Shown here: positions 24,248-31,595 of the stretch, piece after piece | How positions within the stretch are numbered: the first letter of the stretch is position 1 | Layout of the letters: the number at the start of each line of letters is the position of its first letter | Source: Desulfovibrio sp. JC022 | GTDB lineage: Bacteria > Desulfobacterota > Desulfovibrionia > Desulfovibrionales > Desulfovibrionaceae | Direction of reading: 5' to 3' | Assembly: GCF_010470665.1 (NCBI RefSeq) | Contig: NZ_VOPZ01000018.1 | Coordinates: 1-34,822 of the forward strand | DNA: 34,822 nucleotides | Made by a program: the position numbers and the translations under genes | Notes under the pieces: model-generated | What the model saw: the letters and a program-made list of their open reading frames with translations, nothing else | What the model was told of the DNA's origin: nothing | Database searches by the model: none

Positions 24248-24790
24248 TTAACCGTCTACCTTAATAAAAATAATATCAACGTCGAAGCGACCGCCCTTGT
24301 CCTTTTTTATACGCAGATGTTTGACCGAAACAACCCCGCCTTCAACTTCGGCACTGTATAAAAAGTTGACAAAATTCTTCTGCAAAATTGATTTGAAACG
24401 GACATAAACTTCTTCCTCTGTCCTGCCGTCATCAAGTTTTTTTGAAGACGGACGCATGAAATCGACTTTTGCACCTATATTCAATTTGCGGGTGATGTTC
24501 TCCAGACGGGAGAAAAGATTGACGCCACCTTTTTTACTGCCAATACCTGAAGCTTCTTTCCTTAACTTTTGGTATTCGCCAGCCAGGCGGCTGACCTGCT
24601 CAAGCTGCCCCTCGACAATATGCTCCTGCGCGGTAAGACTTTTGTTAAATTTATACACCGGAATGATGGCAAGCTGGACGACAAGAATAACCGTTAAACC
24701 GGCAAGCCCCAGCATAGCTCCCCGATTTCCCCGCACATAAGCAACAGCCTTGGCCCAGCTATCCTGCAATTTAGAAAGGTTAGAATTCAT
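24248..24790 (-). CDS. gspM: T2SS inner-membrane protein GspM
   Basis: A 180-residue bitopic protein: cytosolic N-terminus, TM near 27-46 (MLGLAGLTVILVVQLAIIPVY), a coiled-coil (EHIVEGQLEQVSRLAGEYQKLRKEA) and a small ferredoxin-like periplasmic domain (VEGGVVSVKHLRIKKD). This GspM/PilO layout with gspL directly upstream (5-bp gap) supports the call. GspM pairs with GspL in the assembly platform. Sequence conservation in this family is weak, so the assignment relies on topology and position. Confidence 0.82.
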   Translation of the reverse strand: MNSNLSKLQDSWAKAVAYVRGNRGAMLGLAGLTVILVVQLAIIPVYKFNKSLTAQEHIVEGQLEQVSRLAGEYQKLRKEASGIGSKKGGVNLFSRLENITRKLNIGAKVDFMRPSSKKLDDGRTEEEVYVRFKSILQKNFVNFLYSAEVEGGVVSVKHLRIKKDKGGRFDVDIIFIKVDG

Positions 24791-24795
24791 CAGCC

Positions 24796-26328
24796 CTATC
24801 CCTCCAAAGGCTTGCGCTGTAGTTCAAGGGTAAAACGGACTTTCTTGGTCTTTTTCTCTGCGGCTGCACCTTTAATGCTAACCGCACTAAAAAAGCCGCT
24901 CTTTTCCAGCTGAATCCTCAGCGACTCCACATCCTTGAAATTATTGGCCAGCCCGGACAGAGAAAGCCTGCGCGGATCAAGAGTTAATTCAGCAAAACTT
25001 ATCGTCAAACCATTATTAACAGCAGCATGAACAACTCGTAAGACCTCAATTGCCGATCCGGCCCCGCCGGAATTATTGCGCAACTTGCGTTTAAGTTCAT
25101 GAATTCTGGTCTTGAGGATACTGACCCGCTGGGCATGGGAAAAGCCGCGCTGGGCACCGGGAATATTTTCAGAAAAAACTTTCTCAGTCAGCGCTTCGGT
25201 GCGGCCTACAATACTGGACTTATGGTAAAGATTCGCTCCGAAATAAACCATGAATCCCAGAAAGAGCACCGCCGCCCAACCTGCAAAATATTTAACCTGT
25301 TTTGAACTTCCGCTTGCTGCATAAGCTTTGTCTTCTTCAGCCAGAAAACTGAGCCGTTCCTTGCGCTCCAGATTGAGCAAGCCATAAGCCTTGAGCGCAT
25401 TTCCGGCTTCGTAATTATCTTCAAACAGAGTCAACAACTCATGCGGTAACAACTTGACAGTACGTACGCCCAACATTTTTTCAATCAAGCCTTCAATGCC
25501 TGTAATTTCAGCACCTTCACCGCAGATAGAAATCAAATCAGGCATGAACCCGCTCTGCTCATTATATACCTGCACGTAATTGAATATCTGCCCGATCAGA
25601 CGAGACAAAGCGGCAATAGCGGCCTGAGCTTCAGAACCGAGTTCCTCCTGAGCAAAATCAGTAAAAAACAGCAGACGGTAAGCGGCATCAAAATTTAAAT
25701 CAGATTGCTCCAACAGCTTGATTACACTTTCGGTTCCCTGCAGGATCAAATCCCGATTGCGCAACAGTCCGTTTTCCAGACTGAATATCCCAACCCGCTC
25801 CCGTCCGAAATCGAGAATCAACTTTTTCGATTCTCCTTCCAGAACGCCGGGCAGGGACATCACAGGAGTTACCCCCTCTACAATCTCCGAGAGTCGCAAC
25901 CCGTTTTCTGCAAAAACATTTTTCAGATTCAGAAGCAGCTCATCTTCCACACAGCCTGCGGATATAAATGTACCCTTGCCGACTCTGGGGCCGAAAATCC
26001 AGTCTACGTAAAGCTGCTCCCGCTTGATGGGCAGAGACCGTTCAAGCTCAAAATCAAGAGCTGCTTCGATCTTTCCCGCTGCCCTGAAAGGAAAATAGAA
26101 ACTCTTCAACAGAACGGAACGACTGTCCAAAGCAATAAATATTTCCGGGGAATTCATTTCCTCCCGGACAATATAAGCAGCGACCTCGTTAACGAGATCA
26201 ACAGGATCATCGGACCCGAATCTCTTAACGAGTGACTCTTTATATTCAAGATTTTTGCCCTTGCCGACTGATCCAAGCAGCACCAGATCCCCGTCGCTCA
26301 GATCAACGGCCAGCCGTTCAACGCTCAT
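24796..26328 (-). CDS. gspL: T2SS platform protein GspL
   Basis: A 510-residue protein with an actin-like PilM/GspL cytosolic domain (VERLAVDLSDGD, LALDSRSVLLKSFYFPF, ALDFELERSLPIKREQLYVDW, and LILDFGRERVGIF). A TM lies at about 352-372 (FAGWAAVLFLGFMVYFGANLY), and the periplasmic domain has a coiled-coil (RVSILKTRIHELKRKLRNN) and the RLSLSGLANNFKDVESLRIQLE segment typical of GspL/PilN. It recruits GspE to the membrane and contacts GspM. The length is longer than many GspL proteins (about 400) but fits deltaproteobacterial ones. It starts 8 bp after gspK. Confidence 0.88.
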   Translation of the reverse strand: MSVERLAVDLSDGDLVLLGSVGKGKNLEYKESLVKRFGSDDPVDLVNEVAAYIVREEMNSPEIFIALDSRSVLLKSFYFPFRAAGKIEAALDFELERSLPIKREQLYVDWIFGPRVGKGTFISAGCVEDELLLNLKNVFAENGLRLSEIVEGVTPVMSLPGVLEGESKKLILDFGRERVGIFSLENGLLRNRDLILQGTESVIKLLEQSDLNFDAAYRLLFFTDFAQEELGSEAQAAIAALSRLIGQIFNYVQVYNEQSGFMPDLISICGEGAEITGIEGLIEKMLGVRTVKLLPHELLTLFEDNYEAGNALKAYGLLNLERKERLSFLAEEDKAYAASGSSKQVKYFAGWAAVLFLGFMVYFGANLYHKSSIVGRTEALTEKVFSENIPGAQRGFSHAQRVSILKTRIHELKRKLRNNSGGAGSAIEVLRVVHAAVNNGLTISFAELTLDPRRLSLSGLANNFKDVESLRIQLEKSGFFSAVSIKGAAAEKKTKKVRFTLELQRKPLEG

Positions 26329-26336
26329 ATCTGCAC

Positions 26337-27368
26337 CTAATAACCATACTTTTTATACTTTATGCGGCCCGATTTTGAATCGCCCTTAAAAACTTCCATC
26401 AGCGAGGAGCTATAGATACCGTTATTAAATTGAATTGTCACTCTAGCTGTTTCGGAACTGTATCCAACTTCCGGGATATATTTTTTATACGTTGCGGGCT
26501 GCTGCGCGGCAAAAGCTTTAAACCAGCCGGTATTTCCCTTGTTGTCCGCCCTTCCCGCGACTACATCGTCATAAAAATTCAAGCGGTCATCCTTTGATAA
26601 TTCCACAGGCACAAAAGCCATGACCACTTCCCGTTTCAGGGTATTGATATTCATGGGCCCGTCACTATACGGAGTAACCAGATCCTTCAGGCCGGGAATT
26701 GTTCCGCTACCATGAAACAGGGTTCCGAACTCTTCATCGTTCAGCCAGCCGTCGGGCCTGTTTATGAGCAACAATTCATCCAGCGTGACCATGGGCCGCT
26801 CCGGCATGGTAAAACCCGGATCAGCGGAGCGATAATCATCTTTGTCGTTGTCGCAAAGAGTTCCATTGCCCGTCCAGCAGCAGACTGAATCCACATAATT
26901 TCTGGCGTAACCTTCGGTGTCTGAACTGCCAAACCCATGGGCATCACAAAGATTGACCAACAATCCGGTCAGCACATTTTTCATTATGGTCGCATTGCCG
27001 CTATGCATATTGATGGGAAACCTGCTTTCTTCATCTTCAATCTTCCCAGATAATTCCCCTGCCTCCAACAGGCTTGAGGTATTAATTAATGTCGAATTAA
27101 AGTTTTGGGCCAGTTCAATAAAGGCGGTACCGTTTTCCCCTGCCGCGTTGTGCTGAAAAAGTCCCTGAGCGGTTTCAGCTGCGGATTCAAGCAGAGCCGT
27201 CCCCGCATATGTGTTTTTCAGATAAACGGCCCCGGAATAATCATAGCGCGAAGATTTGATGATATCTGTAGCGATTACAGCCACAAAAAGCATGAGGATC
27301 AGGACGATTAAAAGAACCACTCCCTTTTCATCCTCTCTATGTTCAGACCGGGCAAATTTATTATTCAT
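26337..27368 (-). CDS. gspK: T2SS minor pseudopilin GspK
   Basis: A 343-residue large pseudopilin, the normal GspK size. The leader ends REDEKG and mature residues begin VVLLIVLILMLF. As usual for GspK, residue +5 is not Glu (here Ile), fitting its tip position in the pseudopilus. The body has the long insert domain (NPDGWLND-type: RPDGWLNDEEF), DLVTPYSDGPMNINT (the family's TVYSxxxxxNxNTA motif), and a C-terminal segment SSSLMEVFKGD. It lies between gspJ and gspL with gaps of 9 and 8 bp. Confidence 0.92.
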   Translation of the reverse strand: MNNKFARSEHREDEKGVVLLIVLILMLFVAVIATDIIKSSRYDYSGAVYLKNTYAGTALLESAAETAQGLFQHNAAGENGTAFIELAQNFNSTLINTSSLLEAGELSGKIEDEESRFPINMHSGNATIMKNVLTGLLVNLCDAHGFGSSDTEGYARNYVDSVCCWTGNGTLCDNDKDDYRSADPGFTMPERPMVTLDELLLINRPDGWLNDEEFGTLFHGSGTIPGLKDLVTPYSDGPMNINTLKREVVMAFVPVELSKDDRLNFYDDVVAGRADNKGNTGWFKAFAAQQPATYKKYIPEVGYSSETARVTIQFNNGIYSSSLMEVFKGDSKSGRIKYKKYGY

Positions 27369-27377
27369 AGGCTGTCT

Positions 27378-28043
27378 TTAATCCGACTTTTCAGTAAGCT
27401 CAACAATCGCCGGGTTAACCGGGACGAAAAGCCGATATTCCCTGACATTTTCCACGTCCAAAAGAGAAAAGACTATCTCTATGGACTTGGCCTGTAAAAT
27501 TTCCTCATTGCCGACAGTCATCCCCGATCCCGCCTCTTCGACTTCAATCTCCACAGACTTCAATTTTTCGGAAATCTTCAATTCACGAGGTTCCCAATCG
27601 CCTTCCAGATGAGCGAATTCACGGTTGCTGCGCACCAGACTGAATAATCCTTCATCTTCCTCTTCCAGCTTATATTCAACATGATTCAAGGGGGAGGCTG
27701 TTGCATTCTGAGCGTAAAGGTCATTGGTGGTAGTAAAAGTCAAAAACGTATCCCCGGCAGAAATCTCCCCGGTGGACATGCTGAAATTCATGGTCGAATC
27801 ATCCGAATCCGTTTTAGTGGAGTTGCTGACCACCAGCGAACTCAGATCCTTTTGCAGAATGCTCAGAAGGACCCGGCCTTCCTGATTGACCAGGACCTCG
27901 GAATCAACGGCTATGGAACTATCGATCACAGAACGAAAAACAGCGGACATGGCCGTTATCACTATAACAGACAGGACCATGGCCAAAAGAAGTTCCAACA
28001 GGGTAAATCCCTCTTGACCATTATTATGCGCTTCATTTCTCAT
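27378..28043 (-). CDS. gspJ: T2SS minor pseudopilin GspJ
   Basis: A 221-residue pseudopilin with leader MRNEAHNNGQEG and mature FTLLELLLAMVLSVIVITAM (Glu at +5). The following helix (DSSIAVDSEVLVNQEGRVLLSILQKDLSSLVV) and the beta-rich remainder (VEYKLEEEDEGLFSLVRS, KLKSVEIEVEEAGSG) match GspJ. It forms the tip complex with GspI, GspK and GspH. Its ATG overlaps the hydrolase stop by 4 bp. GspI, normally adjacent, lies two genes upstream. Confidence 0.9.
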   Translation of the reverse strand: MRNEAHNNGQEGFTLLELLLAMVLSVIVITAMSAVFRSVIDSSIAVDSEVLVNQEGRVLLSILQKDLSSLVVSNSTKTDSDDSTMNFSMSTGEISAGDTFLTFTTTNDLYAQNATASPLNHVEYKLEEEDEGLFSLVRSNREFAHLEGDWEPRELKISEKLKSVEIEVEEAGSGMTVGNEEILQAKSIEIVFSLLDVENVREYRLFVPVNPAIVELTEKSD

Positions 28044-28951
28044 TTTACATTACCTGCAAATCCAACGGTTCCGTTGAAGACAAAACTCCCGATAATAGCG
28101 GGCAATTCATGCCGAGCATCCCACACGGCAGCGTGCCCGCAATCTTGCAGAACCACAATACTTGAATCAGGTATAAGCTCGTAAAATCTGCGCCCTGCCT
28201 TATTAGAAATAATTCGGTCCTCAGCCCCCCAGAGAATAAGTGTCGGGCACTTGATGCCGGGCAATACGGATTCAAGTGCCTGCGCCGCATAAATATTCTT
28301 TCTGAGCAGCTCTTCACACAAAGGACCGAGCTTATCCATATCCTTAAGCATGGGAGAAACCAGAAAATTAGGCACAGGCGGCTTGGGATAAAAAATATTA
28401 TTATAAAACCAGATGCCGAAGTCATCCTTATGTGCGGCAATGGACTTCAGCAAAGATTCAGTATCCAGTCCGGCGGAATCAATGAGAACCAGCTTTTCAC
28501 ATTGATCAGGATGCTTCAATGCCAGCCGCGCAGCCAGCCATCCGCCGACAGAAAGCCCCGCCAGCGAAACCTTCTCAAGCTTAAGCTCATGCATAAGTTC
28601 GGAGATCAGCCGTTCATCCTGCTCAAGGGTATAGCCGGACATATTACCTTCCACCAGATTGGCGAGCAGCAGGTCCGGGGCCACTATATTATATTTTGCA
28701 GACAACTCGGGAAGCACTGTAAACCAGCTGCTCCCGGCCTTGCCGCCCAGACCGTGCAAAAGAAGAATTGTCTGCTCATGCCCTCCGTCAGCATGATAAA
28801 AACCGATGGAATAATTTTCTGTCTTGATCTGTTTGAACTCCGCCCCATAATAGCCCCAGTAGGAACGAAGGACGAAATTGAGAAATCCCTCAGGATTCAG
28901 AAGAATGGCCAGAAGTGCCAGTAAAGGAATAAGGAGAAGTTTTTTTTTCAC
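28040..28951 (-). CDS. Membrane-anchored alpha/beta hydrolase
   Basis: A 303-residue alpha/beta-fold hydrolase. A hydrophobic N-terminus (LLLIPLLALLAILLNPEGF) is an uncleaved anchor or signal peptide, so the enzyme likely faces the periplasm. The oxyanion region is LLLHGLGGKAGSSW; the nucleophile is S134 in GLSVGGW, the acid D245 in WGAEDRI, and the base H273 in CGHAAVW, so the triad is complete. The family covers lipases, esterases and acyltransferases; the substrate is unknown. It overlaps the GT4 gene upstream and gspJ downstream by 4 bp each, an unusual position inside a T2SS operon. It could process a lipid or glycan, which is inference. Confidence 0.85.
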   Translation of the reverse strand: MKKKLLLIPLLALLAILLNPEGFLNFVLRSYWGYYGAEFKQIKTENYSIGFYHADGGHEQTILLLHGLGGKAGSSWFTVLPELSAKYNIVAPDLLLANLVEGNMSGYTLEQDERLISELMHELKLEKVSLAGLSVGGWLAARLALKHPDQCEKLVLIDSAGLDTESLLKSIAAHKDDFGIWFYNNIFYPKPPVPNFLVSPMLKDMDKLGPLCEELLRKNIYAAQALESVLPGIKCPTLILWGAEDRIISNKAGRRFYELIPDSSIVVLQDCGHAAVWDARHELPAIIGSFVFNGTVGFAGNVK

Positions 28952-30081
28952 AACAGACCGGAATAGAGCCGATAAAATTTATCCGCTGTTTTGCTGATAG
29001 TAAAATTCTTTTCCAACCGGATTCGCCCGGCACGCCCGAACCGGGCGCACAATTGCGGATCATCTCTCAACTGTTTGATGGCTTCCGCCAGAGCAGCGGA
29101 ATCCCCGACTGGAATAGTAAGTCCGGTTTCTCCTGCACGGTTGACCCAGCTTGTGGCCGAGCCATTAATCTCGGTGGTTATGAGCGGCCGCCCGTAAAAC
29201 ATGGCTTCCAGCAAAACCACTCCGAACGCTTCACTGCGCTCGACCGAAGGCAGGCAGAAAGCATCGCAGCAGGCCATCAGCAAATGCAGGTCATGGTCAG
29301 TAAGCCTGCCGGGCAGGACAACCTTGTCCGCAAGCCCCAGCTCATCAACCAATTGCAAAAGTCCGGCCCGTTCCTCACCGTCTCCGGCAATAACAATCTT
29401 AACGCCTTCAAGCCCTGCTGCCGCCTCAATAAGATAACTGAATCCCTTATAATGGGAAAACCGTCCCGCAGCGACCACCAGAAAAGAATATTCTTCCCCG
29501 GTCCACCTGCGTTTGGTTTCAATTAGTGCAGTGTCCGGGAGCTCAGCCATTCTTGAGAAATCAAGCCCTAGGGGAATCACCGAGCACTTGTGCCGGAACT
29601 CCTGCAAGGGAGCGCTATGCTCCAGATAAGGTGTAGAAGTAGGTACAATGGCGGCGGCCTTTTTCAGCAGGGCCCGTTCGAAAAAAGCATAGAATTTATA
29701 TGCCGCCCGACAGAATTGTTTATCTTCAGGAAAAATAACGTCCGCATGCCAGTGCAGGACAATCGGAATATCCACTTTCATTAAGAGAGGCCAGAAAGCT
29801 GAGACATTGGGGAGATGGACATGCAGCAGGTCATACCTGCCGCTTTTTAATTCCTTATGCAGCTTGAATGGGAACGAAGGCGATATTGGCGCATAAAGCA
29901 GCTCGCCATAGCTTGCGGAAAGAACCTGATTTATACTGCTCCCCGGATATTCTTTATCCCCGTGGCTGAGCACCGTCTCAAAAACACCACGCCCGGCGAG
30001 CTCTTCAACAAGATCGCAGGCTATGTTTTCAATTCCGCCGGGATAGGGCGGGAAATATTTCGAAAGATTAAGGACTTTCAT
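28948..30081 (-). CDS. GT4 glycosyltransferase (GT-B fold)
   Basis: A 377-residue GT4 enzyme: KYFPPYPGGIENIACDL near the N-terminus, LLHVHLPN, LHWHAD, PLGLDF, VAAGRFSHYKGFSYLIEA, and the retaining-enzyme EX7E motif E284-E292 in EAFGVVLLEAM. The family is the mannosyl/rhamnosyl/galactosyltransferase type (WbaZ/PimB-like) acting on the cytosolic face. It sits between gspI (24 bp) and the hydrolase gene (4-bp overlap). It may supply a sugar to the glycan used by the STT3 enzyme, or act on a cell-envelope polymer. The donor is unknown. Confidence 0.9.
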   Translation of the reverse strand: MKVLNLSKYFPPYPGGIENIACDLVEELAGRGVFETVLSHGDKEYPGSSINQVLSASYGELLYAPISPSFPFKLHKELKSGRYDLLHVHLPNVSAFWPLLMKVDIPIVLHWHADVIFPEDKQFCRAAYKFYAFFERALLKKAAAIVPTSTPYLEHSAPLQEFRHKCSVIPLGLDFSRMAELPDTALIETKRRWTGEEYSFLVVAAGRFSHYKGFSYLIEAAAGLEGVKIVIAGDGEERAGLLQLVDELGLADKVVLPGRLTDHDLHLLMACCDAFCLPSVERSEAFGVVLLEAMFYGRPLITTEINGSATSWVNRAGETGLTIPVGDSAALAEAIKQLRDDPQLCARFGRAGRIRLEKNFTISKTADKFYRLYSGLL

Positions 30082-30105
30082 CTACTCTTCTACAAGAAAT
30101 TAAAT

Positions 30106-30474
30106 TTACTTACTGAAATACATGTAATCCATCACCGCAGAAACATTGATCTGTTCTTCCTGCACCTTAACCTTAAGCACGCGGACTCCTTCGGTCGAAG
30201 AAACAAGGGTTTCAGATGTCCATGTATAATTGTCATCGTCGCCGTCAAAAACACCGGAACTTCCGTCATACGATGCCAGTTCCTCATCCGCAACAATCTG
30301 GTAGAGCTTCTTCTGGGCCAATTCATAGGCATGCCTGGAAGCTTTTACCTTGATAAATTCATCGCTGGTATTTTTAACCAATTGCACGGCAGTCAGGGAC
30401 ATGACCGAAATAACAACTATAGCGGCCATTACCTCCAAAAAGGTGAACCCACCCTGTCCTGAAACCTGCTTCAT
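30106..30474 (-). CDS. gspI: T2SS minor pseudopilin GspI
   Basis: A 122-residue pseudopilin. Leader MKQVSGQGG, mature FTFLEVMAAIVVISVMSLTAVQLV with Glu at +5, then RHAYELAQKKLYQIV. The mature helix, small size and lack of a larger insert match GspI. I choose ATG 30474, which has AGGA nine bases upstream; the open frame runs to 30555 without a comparable site. It opens the T2SS block and is followed by GT4 and hydrolase genes instead of gspJ, an atypical arrangement. Confidence 0.82.
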   Translation of the reverse strand: MKQVSGQGGFTFLEVMAAIVVISVMSLTAVQLVKNTSDEFIKVKASRHAYELAQKKLYQIVADEELASYDGSSGVFDGDDDNYTWTSETLVSSTEGVRVLKVKVQEEQINVSAVMDYMYFSK

Positions 30475-30561
30475 CTGAGAAAATCCTGCCATTGCAACAT
30501 TTGAGGGATTAAAAAAGCCGCCAGTTTTAACGGGAGCACCTAACACTAACGACAAGCAAAG

Positions 30562-30590
30562 CTATTAGAACACCCGGAAAGTTTAATCAA
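30562..30590 (-). promoter_or_regulatory. Candidate sigma70 promoter for the gspI-led operon
   Basis: On the minus strand, TTGATT (30590-30585) and TAATAG (30567-30562) are separated by 17 bases, giving a 5' leader of about 80 nt before gspI. No other good match lies in the 235-bp divergent region for this direction. This is pattern only. Confidence 0.4.
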
Positions 30591-30682
30591 CAGATAAGCC
30601 AACACCTTCATGTTCAGCCTTTTGAACCGGGACAATTGACATAATTGATTGGCAAAATAGGGAGATGGTGTTATTGGCAGTG

Positions 30683-30700
30683 TATAAATTAATTTAGGGG
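30683..30700 (+). promoter_or_regulatory. Possible -10 box and ribosome site of the beta-barrel gene
   Basis: TATAAA at 30683-30688 lacks a matching -35 at standard spacing. TTGACA at 30636-30641 has no -10 at the right distance. TTAGGGG at 30694-30700 is a good ribosome-binding site nine bases before the ATG at 30710. The promoter part is therefore weak, the ribosome site firm. Confidence 0.35.
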
Positions 30701-30709
30701 TAAATTCTC

Positions 30710-31525
30710 ATGTTCAAGAAAAAAGTCATCTTTTTAATAAGCACCATACTGATACTGGCAAGTTCTTCCGCCTATTGCGCCGAAAATGAACTCTTTCCTT
30801 CCAGCGAATTTAAAATCGGCTACGAAGGAATGTATATGTATTACGATGAGCCCAATATAATGAATGAACGGGGCTACTTAAATGGTGGTTTTGCTTCCTG
30901 GACAGGATATTTCAGCGAATACGACCTGATGGCCTCCATCGAAGCAGAAGCGGTAGCGGGATCCATGGACTACGATGGCCGCTACTCCAATGGTGACGAC
31001 CTTGAATGTGACACCGATGACTACCTGATCACCGGGCGCGCTCTTTTCGGTAAAGGATACGAATTCGGTGACACCGGCCTGACTCCGTACATCGGTATCG
31101 GCATCCGCCACTGGTATGATAAAATCAAGGCTCCCGGCGGCTATGAACGCTACATTACCCAGTACTATCTCCCCATAGGTCTCAACGTTGTAAATAAGCT
31201 CGATGACAAATGGTCCATCGGAGGTACTCTTGAAGGCTCCCTGCTTTTGGCCGGACGCGTAAAAAGCAAGCTGTCCCAGGTTGGTACTGGATATGAAGAC
31301 GCTGAGAACGATCAGGATTTCGGTTCCGGCGGCGGTGGCAGAATCTCTGTTTTTGCTGAATATGACCTTGATGGATACGCATTAGGTGTTGAGCCTTACT
31401 TCCGCTATTGGTATTTCTCCAAATCAGAGAAAGACTCAGCACTCTGGGGCGGAACAACCAGTAATGTTTATGAACCAATGAATAAATTTTATATGGGTGG
31501 ATTCAGGTTGTATGTGAAGTTTTAG
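30710..31525 (+). CDS. Outer-membrane beta-barrel protein
   Basis: A 271-residue protein with signal peptide 1-24 (VIFLISTILILASSSAYCA) and alternating amphipathic strands ending in aromatic residues (FKIGYEGMYMYY, YLITGRALFGKGYEF, LTPYIGIGIRHWY, YYLPIGLNVVNKL, WSIGGTLEGSLLLAG, GGRISVFAEYDLDGYALGVEPYFRYWYF). The C-terminal RLYVKF finishes on Phe, the usual Bam recognition signal. The pattern suggests roughly 8-10 strands. It is divergently transcribed from the T2SS operon and ended by a strong hairpin, so it is a single-gene unit. No enzyme motif is seen; the function is unknown. Confidence 0.85.
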   Translation: MFKKKVIFLISTILILASSSAYCAENELFPSSEFKIGYEGMYMYYDEPNIMNERGYLNGGFASWTGYFSEYDLMASIEAEAVAGSMDYDGRYSNGDDLECDTDDYLITGRALFGKGYEFGDTGLTPYIGIGIRHWYDKIKAPGGYERYITQYYLPIGLNVVNKLDDKWSIGGTLEGSLLLAGRVKSKLSQVGTGYEDAENDQDFGSGGGGRISVFAEYDLDGYALGVEPYFRYWYFSKSEKDSALWGGTTSNVYEPMNKFYMGGFRLYVKF

Positions 31526-31542
31526 AGCACTCACAGATTAAA

Positions 31543-31595
31543 AAACTAAAACAGGCAGCCTGCACAAACTATGTGCAAGCTGCCTGTTTTAGTTT
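31543..31595. terminator. Bidirectional terminator between convergent genes
   Basis: A perfect 17-bp inverted repeat (arms 31543-31559 and 31579-31595, AAACTAAAACAGGCAGC) continues after one mismatch into a 6-bp inner stem (TGCACA/TGTGCA) with a 5-nt loop. It follows the beta-barrel stop by 17 bp. The opposing glycosyltransferase stop codon (31571-31569) lies in the loop, so its last codons are inside the stem. Confidence 0.88.

Noticed and set aside
30495-30530. AAAACTGGCGGCTTTTTT on the minus strand as a leader terminator before gspI
   Set aside because: The arms pair only over four A-T pairs with mismatches inside; not a credible hairpin.
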